Source of the DNA: Annulohypoxylon bovei var. microspora
Taxonomy: Eukaryota > Ascomycota > Sordariomycetes > Xylariales > Hypoxylaceae
Length of the DNA: 64,000 nt
Assembly (NCBI GenBank): GCA_022836615.1
Contig: MU405243.1
Span: 62,001-126,000, forward strand
Reading direction: 5' to 3'
Part shown: piece after piece, positions 25,311 through 36,952 of the stretch
Layout: each line of letters starts with the position of its first letter
Position numbering within the stretch: position 1 is the stretch's first letter
Notes under the pieces: generated by a model
The model's database searches: none
Told to the model about the DNA's origin: nothing
Seen by the model: the letters and a program-made list of their open reading frames with translations, nothing else
Translations under genes and position numbers: made by a program

Positions 25311-25933
25311 ACACGAGAGCTATACTAGTATACTACTACACTATCCACATATACCCTGACAAAAGGGCACTACATACGCATTTTGCAACTGTATCATGAT
25401 TCATGATACATGATATATGATACATGCTAGGGTGGTTGTGGTACATTCGAAAAGGGGGTTGTTTTGACCCTGCGCAGATTTATGTAAAAGGGGCAGGGGG
25501 GTTTCATAATTGAAGTAATGACAGCCGTAACGTCCACCATCCGGCCAATTGATTTTAAGATATACATATATGAGGTAGTAAAGTACGGTGTGATCGCATG
25601 ATCAATTGTTTGGTATCTCTTTAAACAATATATCTCTATCTCAATGAGACCATTGCCGCGGCACAAAATGTCTAACCTAGATATATGCGAGTTATAACAC
25701 GTGTAGTGAGAACTAGGGCAAGGTAAAAAAACATATAAGGATAGCTGCTTAAACTTTATCACGTGTTTGCGCGTCCATATACACGCGTTAGGGGCATAGA
25801 ATATATATAAGCATCATCTTGACGCGTAAACTTTGTCATTGTTATGCTCTTGGTCTTGGTTTTTTTTATATCATTTGGAGAATTTTGATACACCACTTCA
25901 CTTCATTTATCAACATATATACCTAGACTCAAA

Positions 25934-27547
25934 ATGTCCTCTTCTACCTCGCCAATCACTCCCCAGGATGTCAACCCCTCTTTATTCCAGTGGAATAGGT
26001 CAAAGTCTGGGATCTGGGAACGAGATATTGACGAATGTGAGACATTTTACAAGCGCATGAAGAGGGAAAATAACGACTGCTATCCTATTATCGGTTGCGC
26101 ATCTTTCGTTATTAAGTCTCCCGAGACAATGATTGGCAAAGTAGATGGCAAAGACAATGGAGAAAGAGGTCTTGTTCAAGATGCTCTACTGAAAGCATGG
26201 GAGGTCCTCTGCTATGAACATCCGACCTTGCGTTCTCGTATTGAACACGATAAGAGAAGCGGAAGATGGAAAAGGGTGTACTCGACATTCAAAGACGGGA
26301 ATGAACAAAAGAATTGGTTAAGCTCAACATTCAAGGTTATTCACACTGAGCTAGAACCCCTCCGATGGTTTAACAACGAAGAACGCTCCTTCGACACTTC
26401 AAACCTCCTCCTCGTTTCTCCAAACAACAGTTCCGAGCATCATCAGACTATCTTCTTGCGATGTCCTCACGATGTTACCGACGGCGTTGGAATCCTACAA
26501 TTGATCGATCAACTGTTTGGTCACGCTCATGTCGCCTATGATCAGGGGGATCAGTTCATCTTACCAGTATGGGGTAGCGAACATATGAGGCTTTCACCAT
26601 GTTTGCGACTTGCCACAACAATTCCCGAATCATCATCCGAAGCCCAATTGAAGCGCTTCAAGGAGATCCAAGTTCAAAACGGGTCGATCTACACACATCC
26701 CGGCCTCCTTAGCCTACCTCCGAGTTCTCGTGCTAGTACTTCACAATACGGCAAGAGACATCGTGTCTCAATTTTGGTTTCTAAAGCTACCACGGAGCAA
26801 ATCATCCTCAAGTGTAAAGCAATTTCCTCTGGGGTCAGTGTGACTCACCTTTTCATGGCGGCTTTGGCAACGGCACTATCCGAATTACAGCCTCAGAAAA
26901 GGGACCCGTACCCTGTTTGCTATGTTAACCACAGTATGATCAATTTGCGCCCTTACTGCCGCGATCCTTACACTACCCCTGAGCATGCAGCCGCTCCATA
27001 TCACACCGTCTCTGCACAGGCACTAGGTGTAGAGTTGACCATACCGAGCTCCTCAGCCGACGCGAGGAATGGGGGACAGGCAAATGAACTTCCAGAGATG
27101 GCAATTAAAGTGCGAGACTTTTACAAGGAAATCCGCCCAACTTCTACGGCAGATGAACAGGTTAATCTGGCTCCTTTGATGTTCAAAAGTCTTACAGCAC
27201 CACCTGGCTCGGATCCCCACGGCGTCTCGGACCCCCCTTTCTGTCCAGTTGTCCTTTCCTCTCTCGGTAACATTGCTTCAATAGTGTCGGCAACCCATGG
27301 CACCTTTGAAATTACGAGCGTCTGGGCTGCCAGCGAAGCTCTTGGTGCTGGCGTGGCAATCTTTCTTGGCACTTGGGATGGGAAGATTGAGCTTTCCAGC
27401 GTATTCGATACACGGTATCATGACGCGGGATATATCACGAAGTTTTTGAAACGCATTTTCGACTGCGTTTTCAGGGGCCTAGGTATTGATGGGCATGCTT
27501 CCCCTATTCATGTCACTCCTGCCGAGGAAAAACATGAAGAAACGTAA
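25934..27547 (+). CDS. Condensation-type acyltransferase (Tri3/alcohol acetyltransferase-like)
   Basis: Single-exon gene of 537 aa. The core motif is PHDVTDGVG (about residue 178), the HxxxD active site of the chloramphenicol acetyltransferase/condensation superfamily. A C-terminal FLGTWDGKIELSSVFDTRY region fits the second half of these two-lobed enzymes. The best general match is the fungal group that includes trichothecene 15-O-acetyltransferase and alcohol acetyltransferases, which move acyl groups from CoA to hydroxyls of secondary metabolites. No signal peptide is seen, so it is probably cytosolic. No polyketide synthase, terpene synthase or P450 is nearby, so the substrate cannot be inferred. 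A TATA-like box lies about 125 bases upstream. Confidence 0.75.
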   Translation: MSSSTSPITPQDVNPSLFQWNRSKSGIWERDIDECETFYKRMKRENNDCYPIIGCASFVIKSPETMIGKVDGKDNGERGLVQDALLKAWEVLCYEHPTLRSRIEHDKRSGRWKRVYSTFKDGNEQKNWLSSTFKVIHTELEPLRWFNNEERSFDTSNLLLVSPNNSSEHHQTIFLRCPHDVTDGVGILQLIDQLFGHAHVAYDQGDQFILPVWGSEHMRLSPCLRLATTIPESSSEAQLKRFKEIQVQNGSIYTHPGLLSLPPSSRASTSQYGKRHRVSILVSKATTEQIILKCKAISSGVSVTHLFMAALATALSELQPQKRDPYPVCYVNHSMINLRPYCRDPYTTPEHAAAPYHTVSAQALGVELTIPSSSADARNGGQANELPEMAIKVRDFYKEIRPTSTADEQVNLAPLMFKSLTAPPGSDPHGVSDPPFCPVVLSSLGNIASIVSATHGTFEITSVWAASEALGAGVAIFLGTWDGKIELSSVFDTRYHDAGYITKFLKRIFDCVFRGLGIDGHASPIHVTPAEEKHEET

Positions 27548-28691
27548 GCTACCCCTGGAAGCTACACCATAATCGTGATGGTGACAAATAACAAATGCGG
27601 CTGGACCTGGTTTTATCAGGTAGCTGCTCTGTTTATTTTAGGATGAGAACTAGCATAAATACCACCTATGCCGTTCATTGTGCAATCAAGAAGTTACTGC
27701 CAGTGTTCAACCATTGCTGACTAAGCGAGTAATTGCCCCCTTTTCATTTTGATTTACAGCTAGTTACAGTGATATATATATCGTGACATTGATTTAATGG
27801 AGTTATTCCGTGTCATCTGCTCGAAGATCCAAGGGTTTTATTAGTTATATTAGCATGAACCAATTCGTTTATTTTTGAAAATACGAGTATAAGGTAGGTA
27901 AACCACAGATAACTTTGTGTTTCTACCTATTCAGTTGTGTTAGATGAAGATTAGTACTTGGGACATCCGGCGACACCTATCCACCAACGTAAAAAACTTG
28001 CCCTTTACAAATCAATCCAGCGCGTATCCTAGTAACAATGATTCCTGTTATAGCCTATAACTAATAAGGGGTTAATGATAGCTAAATATGGCTTTTCTAT
28101 GAAGAGGTTATTTCATAAAGAGGCGGTACATACTAGGTAGGTAGGTTGTAAAGTAGAAGGTGCCGCGGCAATCTTACTAGTGGAGCTGCTAACAGGTGCC
28201 ATTAGGAAGTGGGAAATAAGGTATATCTAATTCTGAGGTTAACGGAACCCTTGATATTACGTGAGATAGATAGGAAATGGGTGAATGTTGGGGTGTGTTA
28301 TGTCCATGCTATTTCTGAAGACGAAAGTTCCAAAACTATAGAGAAGAGGGAGAAAGAGGTGCAGGAGACTAACATCTTATAGTTATAATGAGGCCGTCCT
28401 AGTAACCTAAGACGATACGTAGGTAGGATAGATCACTTAGTCAAGGCATTTTTATTTTCCTCCCAGAGTCATGTCGTTACCTACTCAGAGATTATACATA
28501 TCACTTTGTTCGTTAATACAAATCAAAGCAGTGTCTCATGAATTACAATTGCAAAATGAAAGCATTCAATTTATCAAACTATCTGGGTAAATTTGTTACT
28601 ACCACAGCTCATATTCATAATGTTTCCACAACAGCAAACAACAGCCAAAATCGCTATGGCTCTTCATCAATTTGAATCTCCAAGTCATAAT
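27548..28691. other. Intergenic region
   Basis: No coding frame of note. A+T-rich, with short TACCTA motifs near 27895 and 28135. Confidence 0.5.
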
Positions 28692-28997
28692 TCATGATCC
28701 ACTCTTGGCGTACTTGTCCTTTTCTTCGGGTTCGCACTTGTGTGGTCGATCGTCAATCCAGCAGTGGCATTCCTTACACTGAACAACCGATCCGTGTGAC
28801 TGTTCATCCTCTGCTGGCGATTCGTACCCAGTGTAATCATCTTTTTTATCGTCCTCCTTAGAGGTGCCGCTGGTATGGGAAGGCATGTTTTCTTGTGTTT
28901 TCTGACCGTCGTCCTTGCAGCAACAGGGTTTGGGACGCGCCGGCTTCTCTCTCGAAGGTAACGAGTGAGTGTTCTGAGAGTTGTCTGAAGATACCAT
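28692..28997 (-). CDS. Small Cys-rich hydrophilic hypothetical protein
   Basis: An intronless frame of 101 aa on the minus strand. It carries a CCC cluster (about residues 25-27) and a C-terminal CKECHCW...HKC cluster, a possible metal-binding knuckle. Between them is a Ser/Lys/Asp/Glu-rich, probably disordered region. There is no signal peptide, so it is not a classic secreted Cys-rich effector. It is not recognised as any family. Length and biased, non-repetitive composition favour a real gene, but nothing else supports expression. Confidence 0.4.
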   Translation of the reverse strand: MVSSDNSQNTHSLPSREKPARPKPCCCKDDGQKTQENMPSHTSGTSKEDDKKDDYTGYESPAEDEQSHGSVVQCKECHCWIDDRPHKCEPEEKDKYAKSGS

Positions 28998-30273
28998 TAA
29001 GTACTTTTTCTGTGAATAGATATTGATTGTTGTGATGTATTTTGATGATGTTTGAGTCAGAAAAACTGAAGAATGCTGAAGCGCCCAGAACTCTTTAAAT
29101 ACTTTCTTGTTAAAGCCTAGGTTTCACAGTATGGTCACATTAGGTAGTAGGTAGGTATCTAGTCAAAGGTTGGACAATGAAACTGATTGACTCTTGTGTC
29201 CTTGTAATATGAATCCTATTGTTCGGCACAATGGATGAGGATGGTGTTATACTTATAAAGAAAGTGATTTATCATTCCTATTGTCAAGGTGGTACGTATG
29301 TGACGGTATTCAAGTATTGGCGTTTGGAACATAAACAATGTAACCATGAGTTCAGTATCATGATGAGAGTAGGTGGTACCCGAAGTAATCGGGTTCGAAA
29401 TAGACATGATCATGTGTGGTAATTGCAGACCCTTTTGGAGTTAGGGGGATTCATGAACATTACGCACAGGCAGGCATTCATTTATTACCTAGGTACCTAC
29501 TCAGGGTGTAGAATCTGTATGAACAGTCACTTTTGTAGGTTAGTGTTGTTATGCTTTCTATATTGACACCATAAAATCATTGTCATAACTATTGTTTAAC
29601 GCCAGTTATATCATGCTTAACTAGGAAATTGCAGGAATATTCTTCGGAAAATGTTGAACCAGATTACCTAAGGAATATGACGACTCAAGACCTCGGAGGG
29701 AGATGGCCATACAAAAATTACGTAATATCTCTCTCTTACGTAATATCTCTCTCTTACGTAATATCATGATTATATAATACTAATGTATTGAACTGCCCAG
29801 TGTACAGAACTATCCCCTGCGTTACACAGCTGGCATCTATTACCCGCCATAGCATGTGTTAATTACTTATATGGGCAAATAGGGGATACACTTAATCTGA
29901 CACCATTCTGGTTTAGATAACTACGAGCGTTATATGCAATAACTAAAGTAATTTTACAATTACCAAATAAGCAAATGATGTCGTATATCAAACAATTTGC
30001 TAGAGGTTAACAAAAGGACGATAAACAAGATTGTATAAATTGCATAGACGTTGAATGATATATAGACCCCCGGCACCAGAACCCTAACCCTTACCCAGAT
30101 CTCCGGGACCTAATCTCCTCCAGGATTAGCGTATTACGGCAAGGCGACATCGGCGGTGAAATTTTGAATTGTGAATCATCCTCTAAGTTTTTATGATTTA
30201 TCAAATAAAAAAGGGTCTCGATATTCTGCCCCGCCATAAAATAGCGACTGCAAAGACACCTTCTTTATAACTT
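28998..30273. other. Intergenic region with a short tandem repeat; LYS1 promoter side
   Basis: Holds an 18-bp tandem repeat at 29718-29765 and otherwise unremarkable A+T-rich DNA. Short frames near 29219-29422 on both strands lack support. Confidence 0.5.
29718..29765. repeat. Short tandem repeat, 18-bp unit, about 2.7 copies
   Basis: Unit TTACGTAATATCTCTCTC is repeated perfectly twice, followed by a partial third copy. Each unit contains the palindrome TTACGTAA. Confidence 0.85.
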
Positions 30274-30369
30274 ATGAATAGAATTTCTTTGGGGGGAAAA
30301 GTTCCTAATCTGACCCAATTAGCCTTTCGATTTTCTAGATTTCTTTCTTCGCCGGTTCGGAATTTCAAT

Positions 30370-31635
30370 ATGGTTCCTACAATCTTGCATTTGCGCTCAG
30401 AGGACAAGCCCCTCGAGCACCGCTCCGCCCTCACCCCCACCACAACCAAGGCCTTGATCGATGCCGGCTACGTTGTCAATGTTGAGAAGAGCCCCGTTCG
30501 TATCTTTGACGACGAGGAGTTCAGCGCGGTAGGCGCCACGCTGGTTCCTACTGGTAGCTGGCGTGATGTGCCCAAGGAACACATCATTGTTGGACTCAAG
30601 GAACTTCCCGAAGAGACTTGTGAGTCACCCTGGACGCACTTCCTTACGTGTTTATGCTTCGAAGAAGTACTTGGATATTAAACGATTCGTAATGAAACAG
30701 TCCCCCTCAAGCACGTCCACGTCCAATTCGCCCACTGCTACAAGACCCAAGGCGGATGGGACACCGTCCTAGCCCGGTTCCCCCGCGGCGGCGGCACTCT
30801 CCTCGACCTCGAGTTCCTGCAGGAGCCTGCGACCGGGCGCCGGGTCGCCGCCTTCGGATACCAGGCCGGCTTCAGCGGCAGCGCGCTGGCGCTCAAGAAC
30901 TGGGCCTGGCAGCTGACGCACCCGGGCGAGCCCCTGGCGGGCGTCGAGAGCTACCCGAACGAGAACGCGCTGATCGCGGACGTTAAGAAGGACCTCGAGG
31001 CCGGCCAGGCCAAGGCCGGGCGACAGCCCCGAGTCATCGTTATCGGCGCGCTGGGTCGATGTGGTCGCGGCGCCGTTGACCTGTGCCTCAAGTCGGGTCT
31101 CCCCACGGAGCAGATCATCAAGTGGGACATGGCGGAGACGGCCAAGGGCGGACCCTTCAGGGAGATTGCCGAGAGCGACATCTTCGTCAACTGCATTTAC
31201 TTGTCATCTAAGATTCCCCATTTCGTCAACATAGATTCCCTCAAGGAGCCCGGACGTCAATTGAGCGTTGTGTGCGATGTTTCTGCTGACACGACTAACC
31301 CCTACAACCCTGGTGAGTTATTTATCTCGGATGATCCGGTTTTCTCCTAGGGTCTTTCAATACTAATATGCTTGCCAGTCCCAATCTACACCATTGCAAC
31401 AACATTCAGCAACCCCACAGTTCCCGTAGAAGGCCTCAAAAACCCGCCTCTGAGCGTCATCAGCATCGACCATCTGCCCAGTCTTCTGCCCCGGGAGTCC
31501 TCGGAGTCCTTTAGCAACGATCTGCTACCCTACCTGCTGAAGCTTAATGACTGGCAGAACAACCCGGTGTGGGCCGGTGCTTACAAGCTGTTCCAGGAGA
31601 AGGTCGCTACCTTGCCTAAGGAGGCGCTGAACTAG
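30370..31635 (+). CDS. LYS1: Saccharopine dehydrogenase (NAD+, L-lysine-forming)
   Basis: Last step of the fungal alpha-aminoadipate route: saccharopine to lysine plus 2-oxoglutarate. Exons 30370-30619, 30701-31312 and 31379-31635 give 372 aa, the family's usual length. Introns have GTGAGT donors, and the second has a TACTAAT branch site. Seen motifs: KPLEHRSALTP at the N terminus, QFAHCYKTQGGW with conserved His and Lys, the Rossmann-like IVIGALGRCGRGAVD, and the C-terminal YLLKLNDWQNNPVW. The start at 30370 fits family alignments (MVPTILHLRSEDKPLEHR). An in-frame ATG at 30274 would add 32 basic residues without acids. The C terminus is EALN, not a canonical peroxisomal signal. The first half of exon 2 is strikingly G+C-rich relative to the rest. 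Confidence 0.95.
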
Positions 31636-32119
31636 GTTTATTAAGAGTCATAAGTGACCACTACGAAAGTGGCATGACTACCGGAAAGAAAAAGGTCGGC
31701 GTTATGGGATACCATGTGTAGATAAAAAGCACATTAGAAAAGACTAAACGATGATTTCGCGGGAGCAGTATATTATGTACATGGCCGAGGTGGGGGAATT
31801 GAACAAAGTCTTCCCATATACTTCGTCATGTTCATGTTTAAAATGTCGTGGACTTAAATTTATTCTATTACATAACAGGTCACATTTTTACACCCCTGTC
31901 ATGCTATTCGTGGAATTCTCATCATGCTGTAATTATGTCTCAGACGAACATCCCGTATGATTCCCTTTTGAGATACATGCACGAATGTAGAGCAATGTAT
32001 CAGAACCCGAACCCAAAACTTTGTACAATAGCTTGCCGCCAGTAAACGCCCAAATATGCATGCACGCGAGACACAACGCCGCCTCCCCCCTCCCCCTCCC
32101 TACACTCTCCCCATCCCCG
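31636..32119. other. Convergent intergenic region
   Basis: Lies between the stops of LYS1 (+) and the CMC1-like gene (-). No gene seen; a C-rich pyrimidine tract occupies about 32085-32150. Confidence 0.5.
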
Positions 32120-32840
32120 TCACCGCCCCCCCTCCCGCCCCTCCCCCGTCCGCCTCGTCAACCCACCAACCCGTTCAGCCTTCCCCAGCTTGTCGAGCTG
32201 GGACTTAACGTCGTCGGGGTCGCGGGCGGGCAGGCCCCACCACTCGCGGTGGAAGGCCTGCTGCTCGAGCTTGCGGCGCTCCTTGGCCTCCTTCTCGCGC
32301 GCGCGCCGCTGCCGCTGCGCGAACCACTGCTCGCGCGCGCGGTCGTGCTCCGCCGTCGTCGCGTGCGCCAGCATGCACCCGTTCATCCCCCGCGACGCCG
32401 CCCGGCACGCGAACGGGATCGTGACCGTGCGGTTGAGGGCGCAGTCTGCGAACGCTGTTTGTTGGGGGTGGGAGAAGTTAGCTTTTGTGTTCCTTTTTTT
32501 GGGAGTTTTTTTTGGCCTTGTGTTTTGCTATCGTGGAATGTAGGGAGGGCAGGGAGAAGGAGACTGCGTGCGTGCGTATGTATGTAGAGTGGACAAGACG
32601 AGACGAGACTGCGGGGCTTGGGTCTAGGTATATATATAGAAGGAGAGGAGGCGAACCTTTAATCTCCTCCGAGCACAACTGCCTCACGCGCTCGTTGAAC
32701 ACCTCCCGGACCTGCGCCTCCTGGCTCGCCGACAGCGGTAGCGGGTTCCGCGAAGGCATCGGCAAGCCCCCATCGCTATCTTTCGTACTGCTGCTGCCGC
32801 CGGGGGCTATCGGAGGTTGTTGAGCTGCCATTGCGGCCAT
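32120..32840 (-). CDS. CMC1: Cytochrome c oxidase assembly protein Cmc1-like (twin CX9C)
   Basis: Exons 32657-32840 and 32120-32454, with a 202-nt intron (phase 1; GCG Ala restored across the junction), give 172 aa. Cys56/Cys66 and Cys78/Cys88 form two exact CX9C pairs (CSEEIKAFADC and CRAASRGMNGC), the CHCH fold of Cmc family proteins oxidised in the intermembrane space by Mia40. The sequence CALNRT-x-x-x-x-FACR and MNGCM are typical of Cmc1, which binds copper and helps cytochrome oxidase assembly. The C-terminal half is a long basic coiled-coil-like extension (REQWFAQRQRRAREKEAKERRK), longer than in yeast. Very G+C-rich. Confidence 0.85.
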
Positions 32841-33291
32841 GGATCGTTGGATGCTACCCGCTCGTAGGACGGAAGAGTCGGCCTATATGTCGAATTATGC
32901 TTCTTATGGTTCCGGTACTATAATGTCTCCATGTGTTAAGTGTTGAGAGCCCCTCGCCACAACTTTGAGTTCGTTTAATGGGGATTATAATCGGTGGTCT
33001 GATCGGTCGAAGCTCTGCAGCTCTACAATTGCTTTGAGCGTTTTTGCCGATCCCCACCGCTTGCCAAGTCGGCCAGAATTAGGGGACGTAAATTGACATA
33101 AGCAGCTTATGTAATACTATAAATATGACTAAGCCATTCGACCTCATCATGAATAAACATATCATTCACATAGTTAGTTAGACTTAATAAAAGTAGCTTA
33201 AACGTGAATAAGTCATGATGTTGCTTTTATTGAGCGATTTGGCTCCTGTTCTCGTCCCTGCTACTACTACTTCTGCGTAGTTAATTTTGAC
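32841..33291. other. CMC1 upstream region
   Basis: Between two minus-strand genes. No gene; presumed CMC1 promoter and 3' flank of the FN3 gene. Confidence 0.5.
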
Positions 33292-36200
33292 CTAGGACTC
33301 CTCAACCACAGGCGTGTTCGGCGCCAGCTCGTCTCTCTCCAGGTCCAAGCTCTCCTTTTCTTTCCCAGCCTTTTTCTTCATGCTAAACCTAGAGCCCCAG
33401 CTCACCGACTTGTCCTTAACATGTCTGTTTGCGCTCGTGGGCCCTAAGGATGGACTACTGTGCAGGCTGTCATAACTACGACCAGGGGCGAGACCGACAC
33501 CGCCGCCGCTACTGTCCTCGGCGTATTCGTCAAAGCTGCTACGCTCTACGGATGCGTTCTTATCCGAGTTGGTAACGCTGCTAGGTCCCTTCTTACCTCC
33601 CAATCCTCTAACCGAAACTGAAGAGAAGCTGAATTTTGAAGAGCTCCCCTTTCGTAGAAGTTTCCTAAAACCGCTTTCTTGGTCCTTGCTCCCATGCCAG
33701 GCCGCTTGGTCAGAGGGGGTATTAGAAGGAGAATGATCTAGAGTGAGCGACTCGCGCGATTCGGTAACGGATGGTGTGCCGACCGAGTAGATATCGCGGG
33801 ATTTTCGAGGCTCTGATGGGGACTCATCTATGGATGGAGCTGCGGCCTCAGACACATCCGACAAGGAGATACGCGGTTTTTTGTCCGTGGCCAATTCCTT
33901 ATCCTTAGATTTAGCCTTAGCCCTTTCCTTCAAGTCCCGATGCTCTCTGTCCATCTCCCTCTCCCTCTCATTCCTGGCACGGAACAACCCTGCCATGAAG
34001 CTAGGCGCAGCAGGATTAAGGCGTTGACTCAGCGTCCTGGACGAAGGTTTTGTTCCAATAACCCCCACCTGACTGGGTGATGCGTGTAGTAATTCGGAAT
34101 CGTCTAGTATCTCATCGTCGGCATCGGCTAGGGTAGTCTTGAGTGCGGAGGGGGATCCGTGGAGGGAAGGCCTCCTAGAAGGATTCTGCGAGGCCCACGG
34201 ATTGTCATCTCTAGACCAAAGTCTGTTGGGTTGCGGGGCTCGGCCCCAGATGGAGCTGCTATCAGTAGATGGCCGGGGTAATTCGGACGATGCGATAGAA
34301 ACGGGCCTTGGGCTACTTGGATCACGCTCGGAGAAGATGTTGCTTCCCATACTATTGCTGTTCGTAGCGAGACCTATTCGGCGCGAAGGTATGCCTCGCG
34401 CACTAGGACTACTAATCTCTGGAAGATCCGGCCCCGCCGAGTTCCGGTTGAACATGTTCCAACCCGAAGAGAAGCTGATTCGTCGCTTGCCTGGACTAGT
34501 TTCTCCGTCCTCTGCCTGACGCGGCAATGACTGGGTCTGACCGGCCTTCAAGGTGCCTAGGGCTGGCGGGTCATCAGCCGGCTTAGTTCCGCGATGAAGC
34601 CATGGTAAGAATGTTCGTCTATTTGTAGCTTGAGTCGGAGGAGCAATGGGAGACGAGGCGGGATTAAGGTCACCCCTGATCCCTTTGAGCGAGCGACGCT
34701 CACTATTCTCACCAGTATACTGCGAAAAGGGCAGATGGTGAGAAGAGTTATGGGGACTAGACAAGATGCTCAGTGACCGAGCCGAAGAAGCAGGTGACTG
34801 CGGATCATTCTCCGGAGCAAAGGGCGAACCGAACGTATTGTGACGACTTGGTCGAGAGCCGGGACTAGGAGGCTCGTCGTCTATCAGGTCATCAAGCATC
34901 CCTGCTGGTAAGAGAGACGTTGCTGTAGGGCTAAGCGGTGCGGAAGCGCCTAAATGTCGCATACCATCATCTTCGAGTAGATCGTGGAAGTCGGGATTGT
35001 GTTCCAGGTAAGGGCCCTGGGCAAACCCGGGTGGGATGGTGGGAGGACGAGAGGGGCCAAATGTTGTCGAGGATCCGTAGGACCGGTCAATCATTGTGAA
35101 CGACTGGACAGGCGAAGGGATGACCACGTTGGAAAGCGAATTGCTATTCCGGCTTCGTCGCTTAAGCTGATTCTGCGTCCCGAGATCGAAATCGACTCCT
35201 GACGAATTCGCCTGGTTATACATAAAAGGAAGACCGGTTTGCTGTGTTGTTGTCGTCAACTGGGTTTGCAATACAGTCTCGTAGTCATTGACCATCCGCA
35301 GCTTCCTGTTGGCAGAAAAGAGTCGCCGCTGTAGATCTCTGGCCCTCATTTCCCAATCTCTTTTAATCTGGCGATCTGTTTCACGCCATTCTTCGCTTTC
35401 CTCTCCGCCGGGAAGCTTCTTTCTTTGCTCCTCGGCTTCCTTGAGCTCCTTACTCTTTTCCTTGAGTTCTATCTCTTCCTGGGTAAGATTCGCCTGCGCT
35501 TGCGTAATCTCAGCACGCAGTTCTTCAGCTCGACCGTCGGCATCTTTTTGGCAAGAATTCATTTCCTTTTGGAAGCCGGCCTGGCGCTTTAGCATCGATG
35601 CCATATCCTTTTCCCACTTTGCCATATCATCATGAAGCTTTTGTCTCTCGGCCTGCTTCTCCCTTAGTAACTTTTCTTTCTGGGCCTTCCGCTGCTGTGC
35701 GCTCCTCATAGCCCTCTCCGTTGACCCCATCTCTCTCTTCAATTTTTCTGTCATATCATCTTTCTCCTTTTGTACGCGTCTCTTCGTCCTTTTCTCGCCC
35801 GCTAACTCATCCACTAATTCCTTATGTTCTTTCTCGTCCTTAGCAATTTGTGACTGTGTTTCGTCAATCTCCTTCCGGATGCTCTCGAATCGCTGTCCGA
35901 GTTCCTCTAATGATTCTTCCGAGTCTTTGCGTAAAGCTTCCTTAACAGATTGATCCATGCTTGTCGTAGAAGGCGAGTGTTTCCGCGTAAGAGTATTCCG
36001 CCTAGGGCCAGATAAGTTGCTTGAGCTAGCCTCGCGTACTACTACGGAATTGTCGGGAATAGAAGCAGTCTCCACACCGGCAGCTGCGGTTCTTATCCCC
36101 CCATCCTCATCCGTGTAGTCGTTGGGCATGGCGAGCTGCTGCTCCTCGGGGACAAAATTAGACGGTAGACGACCATCTCCAAGCTGAGGGCGACCATCTC

Positions 36201-36952
36201 TCGCGTATGTTCTAAGACGTATAACGCGACTGCCTGCCTGAAAATTGTTATATCCTACGGCGATGACTCGGATGTTGTAGAAGTGATTCGGCTTTAGCCC
36301 CGTTACAGTAATAGCTGTCTCTTGGTTTGCAGAATCGCCAACTATAGTGCAACAACCGTTAACATTCTATGCGCACCCTCGATTCATAGTGTCACGTTAC
36401 TCACCATTAACGCCATTGACCTGTATGGTGAATTTCGCAACGGGTCGAGTAGGTAGGGGGCGTGTCCAGTTAAGAGTCGCAGCATCGGCACGGATTCCTG
36501 CTAGCGATACATCGGGAGCATCAGGAACTTCGACACCGAGAACACCGATAAGTTCGTTGACGGACTTCCTTAAGGTCTGGACGGCTCTGTGGGCCAACCT
36601 ATGATGTGGCGATGGCGTCAGAGAGACACGGGGACACGGGAAATGGGGAGCAGCATGCTGCAGGGGGAAAATATACATACCACACGATAGCTAAACCGGT
36701 AACAAGCATATTGGCATGATAGAGAACTAAAACGTCGAGTCGTAATAATTTGGCGGCGTGGACGGATAATTGGTAGATTTGGTAAGGTGTCGCCTGGGCC
36801 AGCTCGGGTGCTACAGCCCAGTAAAAGAGGACACACCCGATGACAACTATCAAGTTCAGATGGGTCGTCTTCGGCTCAATAAACCACCAAGCCAGCAGGG
36901 CGCACACGAACAAAACGGTAGGGACAGACGACGGCCATGGGGTCCATAACAT
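33292..36952 (-). CDS. Membrane-anchored fibronectin-III/coiled-coil protein
   Basis: Exons 36681-36952, 36405-36598 and 33292-36341 give about 1171 aa; both introns are short (82 and 63 nt) and phases agree. The start MLWTPWPSS was chosen as the ATG directly before the first membrane segment. Three hydrophobic helices lie near residues 10-24, 31-47 and 73-91. A fibronectin type III domain follows (about 115-205) with the end signature GLKPNHFYNIRVIAVGYNNF. A long charged coiled coil occupies about 285-500 (EKEHKELVDELAGEK and similar). The C-terminal 600 residues are Ser/Pro/Asp-rich, probably disordered and phosphorylated, with short RPS-, RRISFSSGWNMF-like islands and a basic end. A conserved ascomycete protein of this architecture is known only by its FN3 domain; function is not established. 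A tether between a membrane and a cytoplasmic partner is a guess. Confidence 0.8.

Larger units (their letters stand above)
24731..25933. other. Intergenic region and acyltransferase promoter
   Basis: Contains two G+C hairpins (described separately) and a TATCATGATTCATGATA palindrome near 25393-25409. A TATATATAA box at 25802-25810, about 125 bases before the acyltransferase ATG, is a plausible core promoter. No gene seen. Confidence 0.55.

Noticed and set aside
29380..29410. GGTTCGAAAT resembling a tRNA T-loop
   Set aside because: No acceptor stem, D arm or anticodon stem could be drawn around it.
32021..32587. 188-codon Pro/Leu/Arg-rich + frame over the CMC1 gene
   Set aside because: Antisense shadow; the twin CX9C protein on the minus strand with a consistent intron is far better supported.
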